This document shows, one piece after another, positions 1-8,816 of a stretch of 64,000 bases of DNA. Below the pieces are notes generated by a model, which worked only from the letters and a program-made list of their open reading frames with translations, was not told the DNA's origin and searched no databases. Source of the stretch: Streptomyces sp. Ru62. GTDB taxonomy: Bacteria > Actinomycetota > Actinomycetes > Streptomycetales > Streptomycetaceae. Location of the stretch: contig NZ_PQSU01000030.1 of NCBI RefSeq assembly GCF_002920615.1, forward strand, positions 48,024 to 112,023, read 5' to 3'. The stretch's first letter is position 1; each line of letters starts with the position of its first letter. Both the position numbers and the translations under genes were made by a program.

Positions 1-849
1 CCCGCCGGTGCCGCCCCCTGGACCGCGGACGACCTGCTGCGCGGCGCCGCCCGGCACATGCTGCTCGCCGCCGCACTCGCCACGCGCGCGCGTGCCGGCT
101 ACTACGGCGCCCGCCACCGCCGCTCCGCCACCGCCCTCCTGGACGACGTCCTCGTCGGCCCCGCCGCCGAGGGCCGCACCCTCACCGCCTTCGTCCCCGT
201 GACCGCCGGCCGCCCCCTCGCCGTCCGCCTCCACCAGGCCCTCCACGCCGCCCGCGAGGCCATCGACTACCGGCGGGCCACCGGCGGCATGGACGCCTTC
301 GACGGCGCCGTCGAGGCCGGCGTCAGCCGGGAACTCACCGAGGCGCTCGCCGGCCTGGTCCGCGGCACCGAGGGAGCCCGGGTCGCCGTCGCCTGGGCCC
401 CCGGCACCGGCGTCCCCGAAGGGTGCGCCCCGTCCGCCGAACCCGTCGAGTTCTCACCCGGCGACCTGCCCGCGCTCCGCGAGGCCGCCGCCCGCTACCT
501 GCGTGCCGAACCCTCCGTCCCGGTCAGCGTCACCGGCGCCGTCGTCCGCATGCGCCGCTCCGGTCCCGGCGGCGAGGGCACCGTACGCCTGCGCGTCCTC
601 GCCGGCGCCGACGTCCCGCACGTCCGCGTCACCCTCGACGAGGAGGACTACCGCATCGCCGGCCACGCCCACCTCGTCGGCCTCCCCGTCCGCGTGCACG
701 GCCGGCTGGAGCGCCGGGGCGGCTTCCGCAGGCTCACCGGCGCATCCGGAGTGGTTCCCGTGCAGGTGGACGAGGCCGAGCGGGACCGGCTGCTGAAGTC
801 CCTCCAGGAGAACCTCGACTTCTTCGAGGAGGCGTGCGGGGAAGCGTGA
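1..849 (+). CDS. Conserved hypothetical protein, 5' end cut by the window edge
   Basis: The reading frame is open from base 1 to the TGA at 847-849, so the real start probably lies upstream; 282 residues are visible. An internal ATG at 58 exists, but the codons before it already look coding. I do not recognise the family. The visible part is Ala/Arg-rich, soluble and without a signal peptide or membrane segment. The first 120 residues look helical; residues about 190-265 alternate Val/Leu/Arg with charged residues as in a beta-rich domain; the end is acidic (Phe-Phe-Glu-Glu). It lies 114 bases upstream of thrS on the same strand. Function unknown. Confidence 0.6.
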   Translation, partial: PAGAAPWTADDLLRGAARHMLLAAALATRARAGYYGARHRRSATALLDDVLVGPAAEGRTLTAFVPVTAGRPLAVRLHQALHAAREAIDYRRATGGMDAFDGAVEAGVSRELTEALAGLVRGTEGARVAVAWAPGTGVPEGCAPSAEPVEFSPGDLPALREAAARYLRAEPSVPVSVTGAVVRMRRSGPGGEGTVRLRVLAGADVPHVRVTLDEEDYRIAGHAHLVGLPVRVHGRLERRGGFRRLTGASGVVPVQVDEAERDRLLKSLQENLDFFEEACGEA

Positions 850-963
850 GGGAAGGGCGACGGAGGGTGACCGTTTCGCGGTCGGTGCCGTCGGGTCGGT
901 ACGATCGCCTGTGCGCGCGCTCCTGGTATGGCGCCGCACCCCACCTTCAGTCAGGAGAGACCG

Positions 964-2940
964 GTGTCAGACGTCCGTGTGATCATCCAACGCGATTCCG
1001 AGCGGGAAGAACGCGTGGTGACGACGGGCACTACGGCCGCCGACCTCTTCGCGGGCGAGCGCTCGATCATCGCCGCGCGCGTGGGCGGCGAGCTGAAGGA
1101 CCTCGCGTACGCACTGTCCGACGGCGACGAGGTCGAGGGCGTCGAGATCTCGTCCGAGGACGGCCTGAACATCCTGCGCCACTCCACCGCGCACGTCATG
1201 GCGCAGGCCGTGCAGGAACTCTTCCCCGAGGCCAAGCTGGGCATCGGCCCGCCCGTCAAGGACGGCTTCTACTACGACTTCGACGTCGAGAAGCCGTTCA
1301 CGCCCGAGGATCTCAAGGCCATCGAGAAGAAGATGCAGGAGATCCAGAAGCGCGGGCAGAAGTTCTCCCGCCGTGTCGTCACCGACGAGGCCGCCCGCGA
1401 GGAGCTGGCGGACGAGCCGTACAAGCTGGAGCTGATCGGCCTCAAGGGTTCGGCGTCGCACGACGACGGCGCGGACGTCGAGGTCGGCGCCGGCGAGCTG
1501 ACGATCTACGACAACCTGGACGCCAAGACCGGTGAGCTGTGCTGGAAGGACCTGTGCCGCGGTCCGCACCTGCCCTCGACCCGGCTGATCCCGGCGTTCA
1601 AGCTGATGCGCAACGCGGCCGCCTACTGGCGCGGCAGCGAGAAGAACCCGATGCTCCAGCGCATCTACGGCACCGCCTGGCCGTCCAAGGACGAGCTGAA
1701 GGCGTACCTGGACTTCCTCGCCGAGGCCGAGAAGCGCGACCATCGCAAGCTCGGCTCCGAGCTGGACCTGTTCTCCATCCCCGAGCAGATCGGCTCCGGC
1801 CTCGCCGTCTTCCACCCCAAGGGCGGCATCGTCCGCCGGGTCATGGAGGACTACTCGCGCCGCCGGCACGAGGAGGAGGGCTACGAGTTCGTCTACACCC
1901 CGCACGCGACGAAGGGGAAGCTCTTCGAGACGTCCGGGCACCTGGACTGGTACGCCGACGGCATGTACCCGCCCATGCAGCTCGACGAGGGCGTGGACTA
2001 CTACCTCAAGCCCATGAACTGCCCGATGCACAACCTGATCTTCGACGCGCGCGGCCGGTCGTACCGCGAACTGCCGCTGCGTCTCTTCGAGTTCGGGACC
2101 GTGTACCGGTACGAGAAGTCGGGCGTCGTGCACGGCCTGACCCGCGCGCGGGGCTTCACGCAGGACGACGCGCACATCTACTGCACCCGTGAGCAGATGT
2201 CCGACGAGCTGGACAAGACGCTCACCTTCGTCCTCGGCCTGCTGCGCGACTACGGTCTGACCGACTTCTACCTGGAGCTGTCGACCAAGGACCCGGAGAA
2301 GTTCGTCGGCTCCGACGAGGTCTGGGAGGAGGCGACCGAGACCCTGCGCCAGGTCGCCGAGAAGCAGGGCCTGCCCCTCGTGCCCGACCCGGGCGGCGCC
2401 GCCTTCTACGGCCCGAAGATCTCCGTCCAGGCCAAGGACGCGATCGGCCGGACCTGGCAGATGTCGACCATCCAGCTCGACTTCAACCTGCCCGAGCGGT
2501 TCAACCTGGAGTACACCGGCCCGGACGGCTCCAAGCAGCGCCCGGTCATGATCCACCGCGCGCTGTTCGGCTCCATCGAGCGCTTCTTCGCCGTCCTGCT
2601 GGAGCACTACGCCGGCGCCTTCCCGGCGTGGCTTGCCCCGGTCCAGGCGATCGGCATCCCGATCGGCGACGCGCACGTGGAGTATCTGCAGAAGTTCGCG
2701 ACCGCGGCCAGGAAGCAGGGCCTGCGCGTGGAGGTGGACTCCTCCTCGGACCGCATGCAGAAGAAGATCCGCAACGCCCAGAAGCAGAAGGTTCCCTTCA
2801 TGGTCATCGCGGGCGACGAGGACATGTCGAACGGCTCGGTGTCCTTCCGCTACCGCGACGGCTCGCAGGAGAACGGCATCCCGTTCGACGAGGCCATCGC
2901 GAAGATCGCCAAGGTGGTCGAGGAGCGGACCCAGGTCTGA
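964..2940 (+). CDS. thrS: Threonyl-tRNA synthetase
   Basis: Class II synthetase that charges tRNA-Thr; cytoplasmic; 658 aa, normal for the family. The order is an N-terminal TGS domain (about 1-60), an editing domain with an HSTAHVM HxxxH motif and a downstream CRGPH motif, a catalytic core with the zinc-binding stretch MNCPMH, motif 2 (FEFGTVYRYE) and motif 3, and a C-terminal anticodon-binding domain. I chose the GTG at 964 because AGGAGA at 953-958 is correctly spaced and the TGS domain then starts at once; an in-frame ATG at 928 would add 12 unsupported residues. Followed by a strong terminator. The thrS-HIT-PIP synthase-acyltransferase-pimA order is also found in mycobacteria. Confidence 0.97.
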   Translation: MSDVRVIIQRDSEREERVVTTGTTAADLFAGERSIIAARVGGELKDLAYALSDGDEVEGVEISSEDGLNILRHSTAHVMAQAVQELFPEAKLGIGPPVKDGFYYDFDVEKPFTPEDLKAIEKKMQEIQKRGQKFSRRVVTDEAAREELADEPYKLELIGLKGSASHDDGADVEVGAGELTIYDNLDAKTGELCWKDLCRGPHLPSTRLIPAFKLMRNAAAYWRGSEKNPMLQRIYGTAWPSKDELKAYLDFLAEAEKRDHRKLGSELDLFSIPEQIGSGLAVFHPKGGIVRRVMEDYSRRRHEEEGYEFVYTPHATKGKLFETSGHLDWYADGMYPPMQLDEGVDYYLKPMNCPMHNLIFDARGRSYRELPLRLFEFGTVYRYEKSGVVHGLTRARGFTQDDAHIYCTREQMSDELDKTLTFVLGLLRDYGLTDFYLELSTKDPEKFVGSDEVWEEATETLRQVAEKQGLPLVPDPGGAAFYGPKISVQAKDAIGRTWQMSTIQLDFNLPERFNLEYTGPDGSKQRPVMIHRALFGSIERFFAVLLEHYAGAFPAWLAPVQAIGIPIGDAHVEYLQKFATAARKQGLRVEVDSSSDRMQKKIRNAQKQKVPFMVIAGDEDMSNGSVSFRYRDGSQENGIPFDEAIAKIAKVVEERTQV

Positions 2941-2957
2941 ACCGCCTGAGCCCCGAG

Positions 2958-2988
2958 GGCCCCCGGGATCACGGTCCCGGGGGCCTTT
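2958..2988 (+). terminator. Intrinsic terminator after thrS
   Basis: An 11-bp perfect stem (2958-2968 with 2975-2985) closes a six-base loop and is followed by TTT. It begins 17 bases after the thrS stop codon. Confidence 0.85.
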
Positions 2989-3093
2989 CCCGCCTTCCCC
3001 GGCCGCGTACGGCTGTCGTCGTCCACCGGCCAAGGTTGGCCGGGGAACGTCGACCGGCCGCCCCGGCGACACGCCGGGAAGGGGTGAAGCCAT

Positions 3094-3657
3094 ATGCTGC
3101 CTAGCATGACGAGTGAGCCGGAGCAGCAGATCGGAGTGGGGACGCAGGACGCGTTCCAGCGCCTGTGGACGCCCCACCGGATGGCCTACATCCAGGGCGA
3201 GAACAAGCCGACCGGCCCGGGTGCCGGCGACGGCTGCCCCTTCTGCTCGATTCCGGCCAAGTCGGACGAGGACGGACTGATCGTCCGGCGCGGTGAGCAT
3301 GTGTACGCGGTGCTCAACCTGTACCCGTACAACGGCGGCCACCTGATGACCGTGCCCTACCGCCATGTGGCCGACTACACGGATCTGACCGGGCCGGAGA
3401 CCGCCGAGCTGGCGGAGCTGACCAAGCAGGCGATGACCGCCCTGCGGACCGCGTCCGGCGCCCAGGGTTTCAACATCGGCATGAACCAGGGCGCGGTCGC
3501 CGGGGCCGGTATCGCCGCGCATCTGCACCAGCACATCGTCCCGCGCTGGGGCGGCGACACGAACTTCATGCCGGTCGTGGGCCACACGCGGGTGCTGCCG
3601 CAGCTCCTGGCGGACACCCGGAAGATGCTGGCGGAGGCGTGGCCGACGGCGACGTGA
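3094..3657 (+). CDS. HIT-family nucleotide hydrolase/phosphorylase
   Basis: 187-aa histidine-triad protein. The catalytic triad HLHQHIVP (H-x-H-x-H) is near residue 145, after the HIT fold segment FCSIPAK...VYAVLNLYPYNGGHLM. The mycobacterial homologue next to thrS is described as an AP4A phosphorylase/hydrolase, so a role in clearing diadenosine polyphosphates made by synthetases is reasonable, but this is inference. Start: ATG 3094 with AAGGGG at 3079-3084. An alternative is ATG 3106 as a leaderless start, because TATGCT at 3093-3098 looks like a -10 box. The last codon is followed by a Streptomyces-type intergenic repeat and the convergent gene. Confidence 0.9.
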   Translation: MLPSMTSEPEQQIGVGTQDAFQRLWTPHRMAYIQGENKPTGPGAGDGCPFCSIPAKSDEDGLIVRRGEHVYAVLNLYPYNGGHLMTVPYRHVADYTDLTGPETAELAELTKQAMTALRTASGAQGFNIGMNQGAVAGAGIAAHLHQHIVPRWGGDTNFMPVVGHTRVLPQLLADTRKMLAEAWPTAT

Positions 3658-3735
3658 GCCCGTCCGGCGTTCGAGGACGAGGCCGTTCACGGCCGATGCG
3701 GGACCCACGGGCGGCAGCCGCCGGTGGCCGGCGCC
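3657..3735. repeat. Streptomyces-type intergenic repeat
   Basis: The stretch beginning at the HIT stop codon (GCCCGTCCGGCG then TTCGAGGACGAGGCCGTTCA) closely resembles a sequence I recall as common downstream of genes across Streptomyces genomes. It contains a small GGCCG/CGGCC hairpin (3681-3694) and lies between two convergent genes, where it may act in termination. Recognition is from memory of the genus. Confidence 0.5.
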
Positions 3736-3769
3736 CCCACGCACCCGCACCGGCCGAACCGCCGGCGGC

Positions 3770-5428
3770 CTACGCGTCGTAGACGTCGGCCTTCTTCGGC
3801 ATCGGGTCCTGGACGTTGCCGCTGAGGAAGGCGGAGCGGGCGCCGAACTTCTCCGTGTTCACGCCGTTCTCCTCCAACAGCTTGATCGCGGCGGAGTGGA
3901 CCACCCGCAGCACCGGTGTGGCCGCGCGCAGCGCGTCGTCGGCCATGAAGCGGTGGCGCCACGGCTGGTCCGCCCAGGCGTGCCGCAGGCCGAACGGCTC
4001 GGGCAGGCCGAGCGAGCCGCCGAGCCAGTTCAGCAGCGGCGGGTACCAGGTCAGCGGGGCGCGCACCGCGAGCCGTACCACCTCGTCGGTGGTGACCAGC
4101 GGCAGCTTGATCGTGCGGTTCTCCCAGGGCTTGAGGGACTTGGCGACCTCCTTGGTCGGCGCCTCCGGCTTGCTGGTGAACAGCGAGTTCACCGGTCCCA
4201 GCGCATGCCCGGTGACCTCGATGCGCAGCGTCTCGTGCAGCACGGTGACGGTGATCAGCATGGTGATGACCAGCTGTCCGTCCCAGAGGGTCCACTGCAC
4301 GCCCAGGTAGTGCCGGTCGCCGCTGCCGAACTGCTGCTTGTTGCAGATGTCCTGTATGGCGTGCGGCTTGACCTGGAAGGCCTCGACGTCGGTGCCCTCG
4401 GGCCGGGACACCGCCGTGGCCTTCTCGCCGATCGGGGTGACGATCCAGTGCCGTATCGACGGCTTGGGGAAGCCGCCGGTGTTCAGCGGGCCGCGCTCCA
4501 GGAGGGCCAGCTGGTCGTGGATCGCGCGGACGACGTCCCAGCTGCGGAAGGGGTGGATCTCCCGTCCGGGGTCGGCGGGCACGAGGTCCTCGGCGAGCTG
4601 CCAGGCGCCCCAGCGGGTGCCCATGCCGAGTATGCCCTTGGGGCCGGCGTAGAAGACCGAGTTCGACTGCTGTTCGGCGCTCAGCCGGGCCAGTGACTGG
4701 CGCAGCTCCTCCGCGGCGGTCTGGCCGGGGCCGCGCGGCACGGCCTCCGGGACCTTGGCGCCGACGCTGGTGCCGGAGAGCAGGCCGTCCCAGCGCGCCC
4801 GCAGGTCCTTGGCGGTGCGCTCGCAGATCTGCTTGGCCCAGAACCAGCCGAGCACGGGGACGATCACGGCCGCGCGGGCGTACCACGCCCAGAAGCCGGA
4901 GAACGGCATCTTGATCAGGAACAGCGCGGCGAGCACACCGACGCCCAGCAGGAGCGCGGTGGCCAGTGCCCCGGCCCGCTTGTCGTCGCGCCTGGCGACG
5001 AAGGTGCGGAGCTGGAAGACGAGCAGCCAGCCGATCATCCCGGGCAGGAAGAGCAGACCGCAGACGACGGTGATGGCGGTCAGGCGGTTGTCGCGCTCCC
5101 GGCGGATGTTGTTGGCGGCCAGGGCGTGTTCCACGACGAACTGCGGCTCGGAGCCGAAGGACTGGATGAGCGGCTTGCGGCCGGGGGCCAGCATCCGGTC
5201 GACGAGCGCCCGGGAGAACGCCTCACCGAGATTGGGCCGGAACAGCTTGATCCGGCCGGGCTTCACGGTCGACTGGTGCCACTCGTTGTCGGCCTTCTTG
5301 ATCTCCTCGATCGGGCTGTCCCGGTACGCCGCGGAGGCCAGCGCGGAGGTCGCCGCCTGCCCCTCGTCGCCCGAGACGGGTACCTGGGGCCCGTCCCACT
5401 CCGTTCCAAACGACATTCCCGCCCCCAT
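3770..5428 (-). CDS. Membrane protein of unknown function
   Basis: 552 aa with start ATG at 5428 (MGAG...); an alternative is ATG at 5416 (MSFG...), and neither has a strong ribosome binding site. The first 110 residues are soluble. Hydrophobic segments follow at about 116-140, 153-172 and 176-198, with Arg-rich cytoplasmic-like connectors. A long, probably soluble C-terminal half follows, with one more hydrophobic stretch (LVITMLITVTVL). I see no catalytic motif and do not recognise a named family. It is convergent with the HIT gene and downstream of the EF-G paralogue on the same strand. It is not part of the synteny shared with mycobacteria, so it is a lineage-specific insertion. Confidence 0.8.
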   Translation of the reverse strand: MGAGMSFGTEWDGPQVPVSGDEGQAATSALASAAYRDSPIEEIKKADNEWHQSTVKPGRIKLFRPNLGEAFSRALVDRMLAPGRKPLIQSFGSEPQFVVEHALAANNIRRERDNRLTAITVVCGLLFLPGMIGWLLVFQLRTFVARRDDKRAGALATALLLGVGVLAALFLIKMPFSGFWAWYARAAVIVPVLGWFWAKQICERTAKDLRARWDGLLSGTSVGAKVPEAVPRGPGQTAAEELRQSLARLSAEQQSNSVFYAGPKGILGMGTRWGAWQLAEDLVPADPGREIHPFRSWDVVRAIHDQLALLERGPLNTGGFPKPSIRHWIVTPIGEKATAVSRPEGTDVEAFQVKPHAIQDICNKQQFGSGDRHYLGVQWTLWDGQLVITMLITVTVLHETLRIEVTGHALGPVNSLFTSKPEAPTKEVAKSLKPWENRTIKLPLVTTDEVVRLAVRAPLTWYPPLLNWLGGSLGLPEPFGLRHAWADQPWRHRFMADDALRAATPVLRVVHSAAIKLLEENGVNTEKFGARSAFLSGNVQDPMPKKADVYDA

Positions 5429-5491
5429 CGCCGCCGGTGCCGTTCCTGCGGCCTTCCCGACTTCCCTGCTCCGCACACCTGTTGGACCGGC

Positions 5492-5536
5492 CGTCGTGCC
5501 GACACCGGTCGGCTGCCGGTCGGTTGCGGCACGACG
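5492..5536. repeat. Inverted repeat enclosing a tandem repeat
   Basis: Ten-base arms CGTCGTGCCG (5492-5501) and CGGCACGACG (5527-5536) flank two near-identical 11-mers (CCGGTCGGCTG, then CCGGTCGGTTG). It lies between the stop of the EF-G paralogue and the start of the membrane protein gene on the minus strand. It may be a terminator or leader structure. Confidence 0.5.
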
Positions 5537-5639
5537 ACACCAGGTGATCAGCGTATCCGCCTGCACCGACAGCGCGTGGGCGGACGGCCGAAGCCGCCCG
5601 CCCGTGCGCCGGTCGTGCGCCGGTGTACTACGCCTTGGA

Positions 5640-7841
5640 CTACGCCTCGTCCCCGGCCTGTTCGCGGAGGCGTTCGGCGATCTGCGGCGGCATCGGCTCG
5701 TGCCGGGCGTAACTCCGGTCGAAGCGGGCCGTGCCGTGCGAGAGCGAGCGCAGGTCGACGGCATACCGCCCGATCTCGAACTCGGGCACCTCGGCGCGGA
5801 TCAACGTCCGCCCCGTGCCCACCTGTTCGGTGCCGAGCAGCCGGCCGCGACGGCCGGAGAGGTCGCTCATCACGGCGCCCACGTAGTCGTCGCCGACCAG
5901 GACGGTCACCTCGGCGACCGGCTCCAGCAGATGGATCTTCGCGTCCGCCGCGGCCTCGCGCAGCGCGAGCGCGCCCGCCGTCTGGAAGGCGGCGTCGGAG
6001 GAGTCCACCGAGTGGGCCTTGCCGTCCACCAGCGTGACCCGCACGTCGACCAGGGGGTAGCCGGCGGCGACGCCCTTGGCGGCCTGGGCGCGCACCCCCT
6101 TCTCGACGGAGGGGATGAACTGGCGGGGCACCGCGCCGCCGACCACCTTGTCCACGAACTCGATGCCCGAACCGCCCGGCAGCGGTTCGACCTCGATCTC
6201 GCAGATGGCGTACTGGCCGTGGCCGCCGGACTGCTTGACGTGCCGGCCGCGCCCGCTGGCCCGGTTCGCGAACGTCTCCCGGAGGGAGACCCGGTGCGGG
6301 ACGACGTCGACCTGGACGCCGTAGCGGCTGCGCAGCCGTTCCAGGGCGACGTCGGCGTGGGCCTCGCCCAGACACCACAGGACGACCTGGTGGGTGTCCT
6401 GGTTCTGTTCCAGGCGCATGGTCGGGTCCTCGGCGACCAGCCGGGACAACCCCTGGGAGAGCTTGTCCTCGTCGGCCTTGCTGTGCGCGTGGATGGCGAG
6501 CGGCAGCAGCGGGTCGGGCATCTGCCAGGGCTCCATCAGGAGCGGGTCGTCCTTGGCGGAGAGGGTGTCGCCGGTCTCGGCGCGGCTGAGCTTGGCCACG
6601 CAGACCAGGTCGCCGGCGACGGCGTGGGTGACCGGGCGCTGCTGTTTGCCGAAGGGCATGGACAGGGCGCCGACCTTCTCGTCCACGTCGTGGTCCTCGT
6701 GCCCGCGGTCGGTGAGGCCGTGCCCGGAGACGTGCACGGTCTGGTCCGGGCGCAGGGTCCCGGAGAAGAGGCGGACCAGCGAGAGCCGGCCGACGTAGGG
6801 GTCGGAGGAGGTCTTGACGACCTCGGCGACCAGCGGGCCGTCCGTGTCGCACGGCTTCAGCTCGCGCGGCTCGCCGTCGATGGTGGTGACGCCGGGCAGC
6901 GGGTGCTCGAACGGGGTCGGGAAGCCGCGCGTGACCAGCTCCAGCAGCTCCACCGTGCCGAGGCCCTGCCTGGCGCCCTCGGCGGCGGGGGCGGCGGCCA
7001 GCACGGGGAAGAACGCACCACGTGCCACGGCCCGCTCAAGGTCCTCGATCAGCGTCTTGACCTCGACCTGCTCGCCGCCCAGATAGCGGTCCATGAGGGT
7101 CTCGTCCTCGCTCTCCGCGATGATTCCCTCGATGAGCCGGTTGCGGGCCTCCTCGATGTCCGGAAGCTGGTCCTCGCCGGGCTCGGACTCCTTGCGCTCC
7201 CCGGTCGAGTAGTCGAACAGCTTCTGTGACAGCAGTCCGATGAGCCCGGTCACGGGCGCGTGCCCGTCGGGGCCCTCGGGGCCGCGCAGCGGCAGGTACA
7301 GGGGCAGGACGGCGTCGGGGTCGTCACCGCCGAAGGCCTCGGCGCAGATCCGTGTCATCTCCTCGAAGTCCGCGCGCGCGGCCTCCAGGTGCGTGATCAC
7401 GATCGCGCGGGGCATGCCCACCGCCGCGCACTCCTCCCACACCATCCTGGTCGAGCCGTCCACGCCGTCGGAGGCCGAGACGACGAACAGGGCCGCGTCC
7501 GCCGCCCGCAGGCCGGCCCTGAGCTCACCGACGAAGTCGGCGTAGCCCGGGGTGTCGAGGAGGTTGACCTTGATGCCGTCCCACTCGACCGGCACCAGGG
7601 AGAGCTGTACCGAGCGCTGCTGCCGGTGCTCGATGTCGTCGTGGTCGGAGACGGTGCCGCCGTCCTCGACGCGCCCCGCCCGGTTCACCGCCCCCGCGGT
7701 CAGCGCGAGGGCCTCCACGAGGGTCGTCTTTCCCGAGCCGGAGTGGCCGACCAGCACCACATTCCGTACGGACGCGGGTCGGTCGGCCGCCAGAGCCCTG
7801 CCGGCGGCCCCAGGGTGGTGTGTCTGTGCCTTGTCGCCCAT
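5640..7841 (-). CDS. EF-G-like translation GTPase (EF-G2 type)
   Basis: 733 aa with the full EF-G layout: G domain, domain II, then domains III-V (the C-terminal half includes AKGVAAGYPLVDVRVTLVDG). P-loop GHSGSGKT is at 32-39 and G3 DTPGY at 96-100. The G4 motif, canonically NKxD, reads THLE (150-153), and the switch II-side stretch is also divergent. This places it with the actinobacterial second EF-G (FusA2-like), whose role is unsettled, rather than the essential EF-G encoded with rpsL/rpsG. ATG at 7841 has a good GGGAGG about 8 bases upstream. Possible roles include ribosome rescue or back-translocation; this is inference from family. Confidence 0.85.
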   Translation of the reverse strand: MGDKAQTHHPGAAGRALAADRPASVRNVVLVGHSGSGKTTLVEALALTAGAVNRAGRVEDGGTVSDHDDIEHRQQRSVQLSLVPVEWDGIKVNLLDTPGYADFVGELRAGLRAADAALFVVSASDGVDGSTRMVWEECAAVGMPRAIVITHLEAARADFEEMTRICAEAFGGDDPDAVLPLYLPLRGPEGPDGHAPVTGLIGLLSQKLFDYSTGERKESEPGEDQLPDIEEARNRLIEGIIAESEDETLMDRYLGGEQVEVKTLIEDLERAVARGAFFPVLAAAPAAEGARQGLGTVELLELVTRGFPTPFEHPLPGVTTIDGEPRELKPCDTDGPLVAEVVKTSSDPYVGRLSLVRLFSGTLRPDQTVHVSGHGLTDRGHEDHDVDEKVGALSMPFGKQQRPVTHAVAGDLVCVAKLSRAETGDTLSAKDDPLLMEPWQMPDPLLPLAIHAHSKADEDKLSQGLSRLVAEDPTMRLEQNQDTHQVVLWCLGEAHADVALERLRSRYGVQVDVVPHRVSLRETFANRASGRGRHVKQSGGHGQYAICEIEVEPLPGGSGIEFVDKVVGGAVPRQFIPSVEKGVRAQAAKGVAAGYPLVDVRVTLVDGKAHSVDSSDAAFQTAGALALREAAADAKIHLLEPVAEVTVLVGDDYVGAVMSDLSGRRGRLLGTEQVGTGRTLIRAEVPEFEIGRYAVDLRSLSHGTARFDRSYARHEPMPPQIAERLREQAGDEA

Positions 7842-8150
7842 GATCCTGCCTCCCGTGCACGGTGAGGGTGGGCGCGGACACGCGGGATCCGCGTGTGCGG
7901 CGGCTCCGGCGACGCCCGCGGTTATTCGAGCTTTCCACTCCCGTCACGTCGCGTCCATACGAAGGACCGCGAAGGGTGCGCAGGGTGCCTGTGCGGCACC
8001 GACCACGTCACGCACGCCCCGCGCGCGACGGCAGGCGCCGGTTCCCGGCGCGGCTGTGGGTGCCCGGCCGTCACGCCCACGCGCGCGTGGCTACGATGGG
8101 CCAGCCGGCGGCCACCAGGGGCCGCGGCGACACCGACCGTCGGGAAGGCC
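7842..8150. other. 309-base divergent intergenic region, no gene seen
   Basis: Separates the minus-strand EF-G paralogue from the plus-strand PIP synthase. It holds the EF-G ribosome binding site, an AT-richer stretch near 7920-7970 that probably carries its promoter, and close to PIP synthase a 14-bp perfect palindrome followed by a TACGAT box. Open frames in it run through from neighbours and lack coding character. Confidence 0.6.
8077..8097 (+). promoter_or_regulatory. Palindrome abutting a -10-like box ahead of PIP synthase
   Basis: CCACGCGCGCGTGG (8077-8090) is a perfect 14-bp palindrome. One base later comes TACGAT (8092-8097), a plausible -10 box about 50 bases before the ATG. The -35 region is weak, so the promoter call is tentative; the palindrome could be an operator. 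Confidence 0.3.
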
Positions 8151-8816
8151 ATGCTGAACAAGTACGCGCGTGCATTCTTCACGCGTGTCCTCACACCGTT
8201 CGCCGCGTTTCTCATCCGCCGGGGCGTGAGCCCCGACACGGTCACGCTCATCGGCACGGCCGGGGTGATCGCGGGGGCGCTGGTCTTCTACCCCAGGGGC
8301 GAGTTCTTCTGGGGCACGGTCGTGATCACCCTGTTCGTCTTCTCCGACCTGGTCGACGGCAACATGGCCCGCCAGCTCGGCCGCTCCAGCCGCTGGGGTG
8401 CCTTCCTGGACTCCACCCTGGACCGGGTCGCCGACGGAGCGATCTTCGGCGGCTTCGCGCTCTGGTACGCGGGCAACGGGAACGACAACGTGCTGTGCGC
8501 GGTGTCGATCTTCTGCCTGGCGAGCGGCCAGGTGGTGTCGTACACCAAGGCGCGCGGTGAGTCGATCGGGTTGCCGGTCGCCGTCAACGGACTCGTCGAG
8601 CGTGCCGAGCGGCTGGTGATCTCGCTGGTCGCGGCCGGTTTCGCGGGCCTGCACAAGTTCGGCGTGCCGGGCATCCAGTGGCTGCTGCCCATCGCCCTGT
8701 GGATCGTCGCCGTCGGCAGCCTCGTCACGCTGGTCCAGCGGGTCGTCACCGTCCGCCGCGAGTCCGCCGAGGCGGAGGCGGCGGCCCGGCAGAGCACGAG
8801 CGAGGCGACGCAGTGA
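8151..8816 (+). CDS. pgsA: Phosphatidylinositol phosphate synthase (CDP-alcohol phosphatidyltransferase)
   Basis: 221-aa integral membrane enzyme that joins CDP-diacylglycerol and inositol 1-phosphate, the first committed step to phosphatidylinositol and its mannosides. The family signature D-G-x2-A-R-x8-G-x3-D-x3-D is complete and exact (DGNMAR ... G-AFL-D-STL-D, about residues 66-88). About six hydrophobic helices follow. Start ATG 8151 (MLNKYARAFF) has GGAAGG at 8143-8148, slightly close. The stop overlaps the start of the next gene (GTGA), so translation is coupled. The pgsA symbol is used for several related enzymes; the acyltransferase and pimA neighbours favour the inositol version over the glycerol phosphate one. 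Confidence 0.92.
   Translation: MLNKYARAFFTRVLTPFAAFLIRRGVSPDTVTLIGTAGVIAGALVFYPRGEFFWGTVVITLFVFSDLVDGNMARQLGRSSRWGAFLDSTLDRVADGAIFGGFALWYAGNGNDNVLCAVSIFCLASGQVVSYTKARGESIGLPVAVNGLVERAERLVISLVAAGFAGLHKFGVPGIQWLLPIALWIVAVGSLVTLVQRVVTVRRESAEAEAAARQSTSEATQ

Noticed and set aside
850..963. T-box riboswitch upstream of thrS
   Set aside because: The gap is only 114 bases and shows neither a T-box sequence nor an antiterminator; TACGAT at 900-905 may be a -10 box but the -35 is poor.
967..3750. Very long open frame on the minus strand opposite thrS and the HIT gene
   Set aside because: A GC-bias shadow: composition is Arg/Gly/Val/Leu-rich without domains, and the plus strand has unmistakable thrS.
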